The notes beneath the pieces are model-generated. The model ran no database searches. It had not been told where the DNA came from and saw only the letters and a program-made list of their open reading frames with translations. A stretch of 64,000 nt of DNA from Chlorobiota bacterium (GTDB taxonomy: Bacteria; Bacteroidota; Ignavibacteria; Kapaibacteriales; UBA961). Position 1 is the first letter of the stretch; every line of letters begins with the position of its first letter. Shown here piece by piece: positions 1-8,482 of this stretch. A program made the position numbers and the translations under genes. Location: the NCBI GenBank assembly GCA_014191195.1, contig BJGZ01000010.1:24607-88606 (forward strand), in the 5' to 3' direction.

Positions 1-1455
1 GATTTCGCCCCAATATTTATAGAATATTGTAATACTAAGATGGCACTGGGATTAAAAGATGCAGAAAAATTTATTGCGATGAAAGCTGACCCACATCAAG
101 TCTATTTAGCTCATTATTGGCATGAATGGTACTTAAAAAGGAAACATGAATTTGAACATTCATATAATTATTCTATCATCGCAAGCTTTAAAAAGCTTCA
201 AGATGTGAATGCCATAGAAATTCTTACTTGTGCTGCAACTCATGGATATCTGCCATTGCTAGCTGAAGATAAAAGTGTTGCACTTCAAATAAGGGCTGCC
301 AAAGATAATTATGTAAAACATTTTGGTATTTCTCCCAAAGGAACATGGATTCCTGAATGTGCATATCGGCCTTCCTATGAATGGAAAACATTATTAGAAC
401 ATGATACATATTCTGTTCCTACAAAAAGAAAAGGAATAGAAGAAATCCTTGGTCAAGAAGATTTGAATTACTTTTTCGTAGATCAACAATTATTTACGAA
501 TGCTCAGATTGCTGATAAATTTCCAATGCATTCTTTACCAGAAGAATATCATTCATTAAGAACATTTAGAGTGCAATCTAAAGAAGCCCAAACTGATAAT
601 ATGCCTATAGCTTTTGCTAGACATCAAAATATTGCCTTAAAAGTTTGGAGTGGGGAAGATGGTTATCCAGGAGATGGAAATTATTTAGATTTTCATAAAA
701 AACATGAACAATCTGCGATGAGATATTGGAGAGTAACCGATAATAAAACGGATATGCAATATAAAATGCTTTATAAACCTGATTGGGTTCATGAAAAAGT
801 ATCATTGCATGCTTATCATTTTATAAAATCAATAGAATCATTGATTAATAAATATCAGCATGCCACTGATAAACAAGCAATATTATGTTTGCCTTTTGAT
901 ACAGAATTATTTGGACATTGGTGGTTTGAAGGTCCTCGATTCTTAAATGCCCTAATAAGGGGTATATATCATTCTCCTTATATTTCTTTAGAAAAGTGTT
1001 CTACTATCATTAATGACAATCATCAATCGGACATAGCATCATTGCCAGAAGGTTCATGGGGAGAGCATGGTAATCATGATGTATGGATAAATCCACAGAC
1101 GATGTGGACATGGGAAAAAATATATGATGCTGAGTGTACTTTTTCTCAGTTAATGGATACATATCACAAAGATAATAGAAGTAAAATTCAAGAACGATTA
1201 TTATTACAAGCAATGCGTGAATTAATGCTTCTGCAATCATCGGATTGGCAATTTTTAATAACAAATGTTTCTGCTAAGGATTATGCAGAAATGAGATTTT
1301 CAAATCATTATTCTGATTTTAACATATTAGCTAATCTTATTGTTACATATGGAAAATCTAAACGTTTGCTTGCAGCAGATGCAAAAATAATTCAGCAAAT
1401 CGAAGTGAGAAATGCGGTATTTCCAGAACTTAGATTGGATATGTGGTCTGATTAA
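1..1455 (+). CDS. GH57 1,4-alpha-glucan branching enzyme (5'-truncated by window edge)
   Basis: A glycoside hydrolase family 57 (DUF1957-type) enzyme expected to add alpha-1,6 branches to glycogen-like glucan in the cytoplasm. The frame is open from base 1, with no stop before the ATG at 40, so the N-terminal part of the barrel lies outside the window. Seen directly: the family nucleophile glutamate (codon 355-357) in GTWIPECAYRP and the acid/base aspartate (codon 898-900) in FDTELFGHWWFEG, followed by a helical C-terminal region. About 484 residues are visible; full family members usually exceed 500. Its TAA stop overlaps the stop of the convergent amidohydrolase. An amylopullulanase-like GH57 is less likely, because the ECAYRP and TELFGHWW pair is typical of the branching-enzyme subgroup. 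Confidence 0.88.
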   Translation, partial: DFAPIFIEYCNTKMALGLKDAEKFIAMKADPHQVYLAHYWHEWYLKRKHEFEHSYNYSIIASFKKLQDVNAIEILTCAATHGYLPLLAEDKSVALQIRAAKDNYVKHFGISPKGTWIPECAYRPSYEWKTLLEHDTYSVPTKRKGIEEILGQEDLNYFFVDQQLFTNAQIADKFPMHSLPEEYHSLRTFRVQSKEAQTDNMPIAFARHQNIALKVWSGEDGYPGDGNYLDFHKKHEQSAMRYWRVTDNKTDMQYKMLYKPDWVHEKVSLHAYHFIKSIESLINKYQHATDKQAILCLPFDTELFGHWWFEGPRFLNALIRGIYHSPYISLEKCSTIINDNHQSDIASLPEGSWGEHGNHDVWINPQTMWTWEKIYDAECTFSQLMDTYHKDNRSKIQERLLLQAMRELMLLQSSDWQFLITNVSAKDYAEMRFSNHYSDFNILANLIVTYGKSKRLLAADAKIIQQIEVRNAVFPELRLDMWSD

Positions 1456-2972
1456 TTATTGTGCGAAAATCTTCTTATACCTGCAGTGTATGTGGCTAAT
1501 ACTTGAATAGATTCTAATTCATCATTATGACATGTTTCTATATTCTTATCAATAATCGTGAAATCTGCATCAAACTTATGATGTAATTTTCCTCTCCTAT
1601 AATCCATTCCACTTGATTCATGCGCCCATTGTGTATAAGATAAGATGGCTTGTTTTCGATGAATAATTTGTTCACTATGCCAAGCATGATTAGAGAGAAA
1701 CGGAATTCTATTGCAAAAAGCAGAAATACCACTAAATGGATTTCCAGATTCTATTGGAAAATCCGATCCACCAGCAGGATGTAAACCTGCATCTATAAGA
1801 GTTTTCCAAGGATATGCATAGGAAGTTCTTTCTCCTAATCTACTGTCTGCCATTGATGCATCACTTATACAATGAATTGGTTGAATAGCTGTTTTAATTG
1901 AATGAAGGGAAATTCTGTGTATATCATTAGGATGAACAATTTGTGCATGTTCGATTCTAAGAATATCATCTTGGGAAGCATAGCCTTGTTGTCTTAAGCG
2001 TTCATACACATTAATGACCATTCTATTGGCAGCATCACCAATGGCATGTGTACTTATATTCCATCCAAATTCAAGCCCTTTTACTGCTTTTTCGAATAAT
2101 TGCTCTTCTTGAAGTAAAAAAAGACCTTTCGTATCTGCATCTGAGTATTGTTCTAATAATGCTGCGCCTCTGGATCCTAGAGCACCATCAGCAAAGAATT
2201 TAAGCCCTACTAGACGCATAAATTCTCCTCCGGCAGGCAAATATCCAAAAGTGCTCCATTCATCGTTTTGGGCTTTAATATATGATTGTATTCTAATTGG
2301 TAATGAACCAGATTCTGCCATTTCTAGATAATAAGGTAATAATGTTGGATGAACATCCATATCATGAACTTCTGTCAAACCAAGAGAGCTACAATGATGT
2401 ATAGCAGCTACAATATCTTTTTTAATTTGCTCGGGAGTTGACTCTGGAATACAATCTGCAACTAAGTTCATTGCATTATCAATTAAGATTCCAGTAGGGG
2501 ATGAATCTTCCATAAGAATTGAGCCACCCAGTGGATGTGGAGTGTCTATGGTTATCCCTGCTATTTCTAATGCTTTTGAATTCACCCATGCGGCATGCCC
2601 ATCGGCTCTACGTAAATATACTGGTTGATCTGGAAAAGCTATATCAAGAAATTCTTTATGTGGAAAATGATTGTGATCCCACAATTCTTGATTCCATCCA
2701 TTACCAATTATCCAGCCTTGTGAATTATGTGCATATTGAAGGGCTTGTTGAACACATTCTTGGGCAGATATGGCAGAGTATAAAGATAATCCTGTTAAAG
2801 TATTACCTAATCCATAAAGATGACAATGAGAATCTACTAATCCTGATAAGATCCATGCATGAGGGTAAAAATGAGTGCCTTGTTCAGAGATAATTTCAAC
2901 ACCATGAGGGTTAGGATATATCGCAGCAATTCGTCCTCTTTCTACCAAAATAGTTGCTTGAATAGCATGCAT
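1452..2972 (-). CDS. Amidohydrolase family 3 (YtcJ-like) metal-dependent hydrolase
   Basis: A cytoplasmic metal-dependent amidohydrolase of the YtcJ/exoenzyme-regulator type; the substrate cannot be told from sequence. Metal-site signatures are in order: DSHCHLYGLG near the N-terminus (HxH), RRADGHAAWVNSKAL, STHAIGDAANR, RIEHAQIV, and GGSDFPIESGNPF near the C-terminus, the usual layout for this roughly 500-residue family. A GTG start at 2984 is possible, but the in-frame ATG at 2972 gives a conventional N-terminus (MHAIQATILVERGRI), so I chose that. Its 3' end shares a TTAA with the convergent GH57 gene. A hairpin lies just upstream. No signal peptide is visible. Confidence 0.85.
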   Translation of the reverse strand: MHAIQATILVERGRIAAIYPNPHGVEIISEQGTHFYPHAWILSGLVDSHCHLYGLGNTLTGLSLYSAISAQECVQQALQYAHNSQGWIIGNGWNQELWDHNHFPHKEFLDIAFPDQPVYLRRADGHAAWVNSKALEIAGITIDTPHPLGGSILMEDSSPTGILIDNAMNLVADCIPESTPEQIKKDIVAAIHHCSSLGLTEVHDMDVHPTLLPYYLEMAESGSLPIRIQSYIKAQNDEWSTFGYLPAGGEFMRLVGLKFFADGALGSRGAALLEQYSDADTKGLFLLQEEQLFEKAVKGLEFGWNISTHAIGDAANRMVINVYERLRQQGYASQDDILRIEHAQIVHPNDIHRISLHSIKTAIQPIHCISDASMADSRLGERTSYAYPWKTLIDAGLHPAGGSDFPIESGNPFSGISAFCNRIPFLSNHAWHSEQIIHRKQAILSYTQWAHESSGMDYRRGKLHHKFDADFTIIDKNIETCHNDELESIQVLATYTAGIRRFSHNN

Positions 2973-2991
2973 AAGGTTGTACACATAAGAA

Positions 2992-3044
2992 AAACCGATA
3001 ATAATGTAAGTAGCAAATGCTGAGAATACATTGATTATCGGTTT
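2992..3044 (-). terminator. Long hairpin between ferredoxin and amidohydrolase genes
   Basis: Inverted repeat with arms 2992-3008 and 3027-3044: 17 pairs with one bulged base at 3033 and an 18-base loop. On the minus strand it follows the ferredoxin stop by about 16 bases and ends in a T-rich run (TTTTTCTTAT), so it reads as a terminator for the ferredoxin operon. It also lies just ahead of the amidohydrolase start and could act in that leader instead. Confidence 0.55.
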
Positions 3045-3060
3045 ATAAATAGATCAGATA

Positions 3061-3411
3061 TTAATTTCTTCTACGATTAGGATCGATAGTATCAAGGTAT
3101 GATACTTTGCTAATAAGTTGCTCTTCTGTTTCAACATTATTTGCATCAGGTAAACAACAATCTACAGGGCACACTGCAGCGCATTGTGGTTCATCATGAA
3201 ATGTTTTGCATTCTGTGCATTTATCTGGAACGATATAATAATAATCAGCTTGCCAAAAATCACCTTTGAAATTTCCTGGCGATTGAGATTCTTCATACTT
3301 AGTATCACCTAGGCTCCATACTGTACCACCTTCATAAATAGCGGTATTTGGACACTCTGGTTCACATGCACCACAATTAATGCAATCATCTGCATTTATA
3401 TAGATAGCCAT
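3061..3411 (-). CDS. 4Fe-4S dicluster ferredoxin
   Basis: A small electron-transfer protein of 116 residues. Two cysteine clusters are visible: [12 protein letters not shown] at residues ~11-22, and [18 protein letters not shown] at ~65-82, where the second has an insert between the second and third cysteines as in Alvin-type/2[4Fe-4S] ferredoxins. A loop of about 40 residues separates the clusters. It is followed by the hairpin at 2992-3044 and preceded by the DUF3127 gene 39 bases upstream on the same strand. It could feed any reductase; the context does not identify a partner. Confidence 0.9.
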   Translation of the reverse strand: MAIYINADDCINCGACEPECPNTAIYEGGTVWSLGDTKYEESQSPGNFKGDFWQADYYYIVPDKCTECKTFHDEPQCAAVCPVDCCLPDANNVETEEQLISKVSYLDTIDPNRRRN

Positions 3412-3450
3412 AACAATAGTTTCCTTTAATTTTCAGAAAGTAAAAAAGCA

Positions 3451-3807
3451 TTAAAATGGAACATCATCATAATCAGATGTAGGAGGAATAGGTTCATTGT
3501 AACTGGTACTACCCATTGATTCACCACCTAATTTTTCAATTTTCCATGCATTGATATTTGTAATGTATACTTGACGTCCATCTTTGGTATTTACAAGTTT
3601 ACCACGCAAATCAAATGCCACTTTAATTGTATCGCCTTTTCTCATTGTATCTAATAGTTCACACTTATCTTGAACGGCTTGTAATTTTATATATTCATTA
3701 TACATGCCGCTACTTGTTTCTACTACAAATTCTCTTTTTTTGAATTTGTCTGTAACTTGTTGAGAATCAAATACCTCAAACAAAGTACCCTGTAATTCAT
3801 AAGCCAT
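3451..3807 (-). CDS. DUF3127 OB-fold protein with SSB-like acidic tail
   Basis: A 118-residue DUF3127-family protein, related to single-stranded DNA-binding OB folds. Seen: an N-terminal beta-rich stretch (MAYELQGTLFEVFDSQQV), a central GDTIKVAFDLRGK strand, INAWKIEKL closing the fold at ~87-95, then a short Ser/Pro linker and a C-terminus of DYDDVPF. That tip resembles the DDDIPF tail by which SSB proteins recruit DNA-processing enzymes. The family is common in Bacteroidota; its function is not established. It sits 17 bases from the lipoprotein gene upstream and may share its transcript. Confidence 0.8.
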   Translation of the reverse strand: MAYELQGTLFEVFDSQQVTDKFKKREFVVETSSGMYNEYIKLQAVQDKCELLDTMRKGDTIKVAFDLRGKLVNTKDGRQVYITNINAWKIEKLGGESMGSTSYNEPIPPTSDYDDVPF

Positions 3808-3824
3808 AATTAACCTTTGTATAT

Positions 3825-4706
3825 TTATCGTTTATCAATAATGATCAAAAATTTCGATGTCCAAAAACGTATAGGATCTGTTATAGACATCGAATTATTT
3901 CCTGAATTTTTTTCTAATAATTTGGGATTATGAGAAGAAATAATCTGAAACTTGTCTGGAATAGGTAAGCTTCTAGTAGAACGAATATCTACACGAATAA
4001 AATCCTGTTCATTTAAATTTTTTGATGGAACATATGTTCCACCAATTCCAAGAAAACCAGTTCCTTCTTCTTCAATAATACCTTTTGTTTCTAAATCATT
4101 GGTTTTTTCAATGATATAATAGAAGGTATTCTTTTCATTCTCAATTCTATTTTTTTCTAAAGCTTCATTTTCTGCTGTTGATTTATAAGAATCTCTATCA
4201 TTTTGTAATTGTTGAGTTTCTTGTTTTAATGCAGAAATTTCACTTTCCTTAGATCCAATTTGGTCTTGCATATCTGTAATCAACTTCTCTAAAGTACCTA
4301 CTTGATTTGATAATTCTGAATTTTGATTATGAAGGGAATTAAGACGTTTGGTACTTTTTTTTAGATTGCTTTTTGATTCTTCTAATGATAATGACAGCTG
4401 TTTGATTTTAGCAAGGATATCCGCTTTCTGATCACCAGATTCAGTGATTTTTACTTGTTCAAGGGCCGTGAAAAGTTCTGTAATATATTGGGTAGTATGC
4501 AGAAGCTCTGTCATGAGACGGTCTTTTTCTGCTACTAATTCTTTCATCTGAGCAAAATCTTCTAATAATTGTTCTTTTGATTTTGCTTTATCTTCTTCCA
4601 ATGGCTCTGGTTTATCTTTATCAGAACATGAAGTAATGAAAACACTGCAAAAAAAACATAGTATTACAAGTATACCTGAAACTTTTACTATATGTATTCT
4701 CTTCAT
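3825..4706 (-). CDS. Coiled-coil lipoprotein, function unknown
   Basis: I do not recognise a named family. The N-terminus is a lipoprotein signal: MKRIH, a hydrophobic core, and a lipobox FITSC with the lipidated cysteine at residue 27, followed by a charged Asp/Lys/Glu linker. Residues ~40-190 are Glu/Lys/Leu/Gln-rich heptads predicting a long coiled coil, and ~200-293 form a globular C-terminal domain with glycines around GTGFLGIGGTYVPSKN. The protein probably projects from the outer or inner membrane into the periplasm. It resembles generic envelope-spanning coiled-coil proteins, but nothing identifies a partner. Confidence 0.75.
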   Translation of the reverse strand: MKRIHIVKVSGILVILCFFCSVFITSCSDKDKPEPLEEDKAKSKEQLLEDFAQMKELVAEKDRLMTELLHTTQYITELFTALEQVKITESGDQKADILAKIKQLSLSLEESKSNLKKSTKRLNSLHNQNSELSNQVGTLEKLITDMQDQIGSKESEISALKQETQQLQNDRDSYKSTAENEALEKNRIENEKNTFYYIIEKTNDLETKGIIEEEGTGFLGIGGTYVPSKNLNEQDFIRVDIRSTRSLPIPDKFQIISSHNPKLLEKNSGNNSMSITDPIRFWTSKFLIIIDKR

Positions 4707-4810
4707 TTTTACTTTTCCAATGGTATAAACATTAAAAAACGGAGTATAAGCATTGTATATATTTGTGCAAATCTAATGATTTAATATCTATGAATATCCA
4801 TATGAAATAC

Positions 4811-7357
4811 TCAGCTTTTTTGTATTATCAGTTCTAGGCTACCTAAAACTTCATCTAATTTATGAATATCCTTTGCTCCAGCAGTTGCCATATGTGGTTT
4901 GCCACCACCACCACCACCTAGTTTCTTTGCAATATCTCCAATTATTCTTCCAGCAGGATATTCTTTTGTTAAGTCATCTGTAACAATGCATACTAAATTA
5001 ATTTTATCCTCTATGATTGAAGATAAAACGCCGATCCCAGATTTGCCTAATAAAGTTCTCATATTGTCACCTAGCATTTTCAATTCATCCATTGATAGCC
5101 TATCTGCTTTTACAGGTATTAGTTTGATAGACGTATGAGGTAAAAAGTGTGCTTGGTGAATAAGTTCTGATAGTTTAGATGATACTTCTTGGACTTTTAC
5201 GATTGATAATTCTTTCTCCAATGCTTTTAGAGACTCTTGTAATGAATCAATCGTGTGTTTTTCTGTTTCAATCGCAAGATGGAGATCAGCTATATACTGT
5301 ACTATTCCAAATGATGTTATTGCTTCGATTCTTCGAATTCCAGATGCAATTGCGGACTCATTCAAAATGTGGAAATACCCTATATCAGATGAATTTTGTA
5401 CATGAGTACCCCCGCAAAACTCAGAAGAAAAGTGATCATCTATTGTTACTACTCTAACTGTATCACCATATTTATCACCAAAAAACATCTTTACATGAGG
5501 AATTTCTTTTGCTTGATCAATGGGTAATTCTCTAGTCACTACTTCGATTCGCTCGCGAATTTTATCATTAACAAGTGCTTGAACTTCTTTTATTTCAGAA
5601 TGAGATACTTTCTGAATATGCGAAAAATCAAAACGTAGATATTCTGCAGAAACCAAAGAGCCAGATTGTTGAACATGATTACCTAAAACTCTTCTTAATG
5701 CTTCGTGCAATAAATGAGTTGCAGAGTGATTCTTTTGAATATCCCATCTTCTATTGAAATCAACAGATAGAGTTGCTATAGGTTGATGTGGAGTGAGTAT
5801 TTCTCTATCTGCAATATGAATAATTGCATTGCCTTGCTTTTGGACATTTCTAATTGAATATATTTCTTGGTCAATTGTTATCGTGCCAAAATCTGATTGT
5901 TGTCCACCCATTTCTGCATAAAAAGGAGTAGTTTCTGTTATGATATGATTATCAGCATAATGAATAATATTACTGTGTGATTGCAAAGAAGTCCAACCAT
6001 CAAAGATCGTTTTAGAATCTGTAATATTACCTTCTACTTGTTGCAGAATTTGTTTTCTGGCATTTCTAGACCTTTCTTTTTGTTGGTCCATTAATTCTTT
6101 AAAGCCTGCTAAATCTAAAGAAAAACCTCTTTCTTTAGCAATTAATTCGGTTAAATCTGCAGGAAAACCAAATGAATCATAGAGTAAAAAGATATCTGAT
6201 CCATGAATTAATGTTTCTGAAGCATTTTTCAAGGAAATTTCAATTTCTTCAAATCTGTCTAAACCTCTGTCTAATGTTTGAAGAAAACTTTCTTCTTCTG
6301 CTTTAATTACTCTTTTAATATGCTCTACATTCTGAGGAACTTCTGGGAATATATCACCCATTGTTTCTGAAATAATAGACGTTAACTTATAGAGAATAGG
6401 TTCTCTAAATCCTAAATTTCTGGCATATCTACAAGCTCTTCTTAATATGCGCCTTAATACATAGCTACGCCCTTCATTACCAGGCATTGCTCCATCAGCA
6501 ATAGAGAATACTAAGGTTCTTATATGATCAGAGATTACTCTCATAGCAATACCAACTTTACTGTCTAAAGACTTAGAATATTGTTCACCAGACAACTGTT
6601 CTATTTTTTTTATGATAGGCATAAAAACATCTGTATCGTAATTGGAATCAACATGTTGCATAATGGCACATATGCGCTCAAAGCCCATTCCTGTATCAAC
6701 ATGTTTTAACAATAAATCTTCTAAGGAACCATCGGGTTTTCGATTATATTGTATAAAAACAAGATTCCATACTTCGATTACTTCTGGCACGCCCATATTA
6801 ACTAATGGTCCACCAGATTTGTCGGGAGTTCTATCAAAATGTATTTCTGTACATGGACCACATGGTCCTGTTTCTCCCATTTCCCAAAAATTATCTTTTT
6901 CATCACATCGATGAATATGTTCAATTGGTAGATATTCTTTCCATAATTCAAATGACTCATCATCTGTTCTGAACACAGTGGCATGTATTCTGTCTTTAGG
7001 TAATTTCCAAATGCTTGTTAATAACTCCCATGCAAAGGCAATTGCTTCTTTTTTATAATAATCTCCAAAACTCCAATTGCCAAGCATTTCAAACAAAGTA
7101 TGATGATAAGTATCATAACCAACTTCTTCTAAATCATTGTGCTTGCCAGAAACTCTAATGCATTTTTGTGTATCAGCACATCTAGTATAATCTCTAGCAC
7201 CTGTTCCTAGAAAAACATCTTTAAACTGGTTCATACCAGCATTTGTGAATAGAAGGGTTGGGTCGCCATGGGGGACAACAGGTGCACTTTGGACAATTTT
7301 ATGTCCTTTAGAAGCAAAGAAATCTAAAAATGATTGACGTATTTGTCTGGAATTCAT
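4811..7357 (-). CDS. alaS: Alanyl-tRNA synthetase
   Basis: Charges tRNA-Ala with alanine in the cytoplasm. At 848 residues it is near the usual bacterial length. Visible in order: class II catalytic core with GDPTLLFTNAGMNQFKDVFLG and YHHTLFEMLGNWSFGDYYKK, a recognition domain, the editing domain with HSATHLLHEALR and SEFCGGTHV (the HxxxH and CxxxH zinc ligands), and a C-terminal domain ending with a six-glycine run (GGGGGGKPHMATAGAKD). Typical signatures are present and nothing looks broken. It stands between the lipoprotein gene and the CrtC-like gene, all on the minus strand with gaps of 73-104 bases. Confidence 0.98.
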   Translation of the reverse strand: MNSRQIRQSFLDFFASKGHKIVQSAPVVPHGDPTLLFTNAGMNQFKDVFLGTGARDYTRCADTQKCIRVSGKHNDLEEVGYDTYHHTLFEMLGNWSFGDYYKKEAIAFAWELLTSIWKLPKDRIHATVFRTDDESFELWKEYLPIEHIHRCDEKDNFWEMGETGPCGPCTEIHFDRTPDKSGGPLVNMGVPEVIEVWNLVFIQYNRKPDGSLEDLLLKHVDTGMGFERICAIMQHVDSNYDTDVFMPIIKKIEQLSGEQYSKSLDSKVGIAMRVISDHIRTLVFSIADGAMPGNEGRSYVLRRILRRACRYARNLGFREPILYKLTSIISETMGDIFPEVPQNVEHIKRVIKAEEESFLQTLDRGLDRFEEIEISLKNASETLIHGSDIFLLYDSFGFPADLTELIAKERGFSLDLAGFKELMDQQKERSRNARKQILQQVEGNITDSKTIFDGWTSLQSHSNIIHYADNHIITETTPFYAEMGGQQSDFGTITIDQEIYSIRNVQKQGNAIIHIADREILTPHQPIATLSVDFNRRWDIQKNHSATHLLHEALRRVLGNHVQQSGSLVSAEYLRFDFSHIQKVSHSEIKEVQALVNDKIRERIEVVTRELPIDQAKEIPHVKMFFGDKYGDTVRVVTIDDHFSSEFCGGTHVQNSSDIGYFHILNESAIASGIRRIEAITSFGIVQYIADLHLAIETEKHTIDSLQESLKALEKELSIVKVQEVSSKLSELIHQAHFLPHTSIKLIPVKADRLSMDELKMLGDNMRTLLGKSGIGVLSSIIEDKINLVCIVTDDLTKEYPAGRIIGDIAKKLGGGGGGKPHMATAGAKDIHKLDEVLGSLELIIQKS

Positions 7358-7430
7358 ATGAAGTATTGATATTAAGAGTGAATACTGTAAAAATACTGAA
7401 TTTGCTGGAAAGGTATAGAGCTTGATTGAC

Positions 7431-8465
7431 TTAAATATTTTGCAGTGAAATTGGGGTTTTTATCATCGTTCTTATTAAAGTAGATTGCAATGCTGGGGCA
7501 TAAAAATACTCTGAAATGCCATTATTACTTTCAATCTCTATTCCTTGTATAGTAGCTGTACATTGTGAATAATAACGCATATAGAATGGTCCGGATTCAA
7601 TACATTTTTGATGTGAAATTATTGCTGTACATTTTTGATGATGATATGTAGCTTCTACCGAGATTATGCTTCCTGGATGGAGACCAAACATATTGTATTT
7701 TTGTTTTGAGATAGTAATGCGTGTATCATGAATCATTTCTAAAGTTTGTAATGTTCTATCTTCTATACACATACATGTAAATGCAGGAGTGTCTTGATAG
7801 CTTGGATAATGATAATACACTAGTGTAAATTGATCATTTAGATGTATTCTTCCCCAATACCAATCTTTATATGAATCATATAGCGGAATATGACCATGAT
7901 TGCAATCATGATAACCCATCGAAGAAATAGATTCAGTATATATATCTTCGTCATATTCTGATAATGTTATTATGCCAGATACTGTGCAGGTTGGCGCAAT
8001 TAGTCGCCATTCATGGTCTGCATTCTGTTTAGAAATATGAGTATGATTATATATGGATGGAGAAAAAAGTAGAGATCCAGATATTGCTTTTGCCAGATCT
8101 TGTCCATGTGTATCGATTGTTATTGTATAGAGGCCATCTTTGTGGCGAATAAATCCAGAATTATTTACATAAACAGAAATTTCACCTTGATCATTGCTAG
8201 TATATTCTAATTGATTGGTATGATGAATGCATCCAGCAATTTTTTTATCATTTTTATAGACAGAAATAGAAAATCCGCAATAATTATCTGGCAATCCATG
8301 AGGTAATGATTCGATATAATAGGGTGACATCGGCATTCCCCTAAAAAAAATGACGGTACAAGCAAAATCTTGTTGTTTGACATCAAAATACCACCATTCA
8401 TAGCCTCCAGAAGAATCTACATGTGATGTATAATCTCCATCTGTTCCAAAGCGTATATTCATCAT
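7431..8465 (-). CDS. CrtC/AttH-like lipocalin-fold protein
   Basis: A 344-residue protein of the hydroxyneurosporene synthase (carotenoid 1,2-hydratase, CrtC)/AttH type. Evidence is the N-terminal GGYEWWYFDVKQQDF signature, the central GYHDCNHGHIPLYDSYKDWYWGRIHL block (the HDxNxG plus WYWG pattern of the family), and a beta-rich composition throughout. No signal peptide is seen. In CrtC proteins this fold hydrates carotenoid end groups, but no carotenoid genes are in the window, so the substrate is open and another hydrophobic ligand is equally possible. It lies 17 bases downstream of the sensor kinase, probably on the same transcript. Confidence 0.6.
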   Translation of the reverse strand: MMNIRFGTDGDYTSHVDSSGGYEWWYFDVKQQDFACTVIFFRGMPMSPYYIESLPHGLPDNYCGFSISVYKNDKKIAGCIHHTNQLEYTSNDQGEISVYVNNSGFIRHKDGLYTITIDTHGQDLAKAISGSLLFSPSIYNHTHISKQNADHEWRLIAPTCTVSGIITLSEYDEDIYTESISSMGYHDCNHGHIPLYDSYKDWYWGRIHLNDQFTLVYYHYPSYQDTPAFTCMCIEDRTLQTLEMIHDTRITISKQKYNMFGLHPGSIISVEATYHHQKCTAIISHQKCIESGPFYMRYYSQCTATIQGIEIESNNGISEYFYAPALQSTLIRTMIKTPISLQNI

Positions 8466-8482
8466 AAAAGCATATTCATTAA

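Noticed and set aside
5179..5457. 92-residue plus-strand open frame inside alaS
   Set aside because: It is antisense to a fully conserved synthetase, has skewed low-complexity translation (Leu/Met runs), and shows no family motif.
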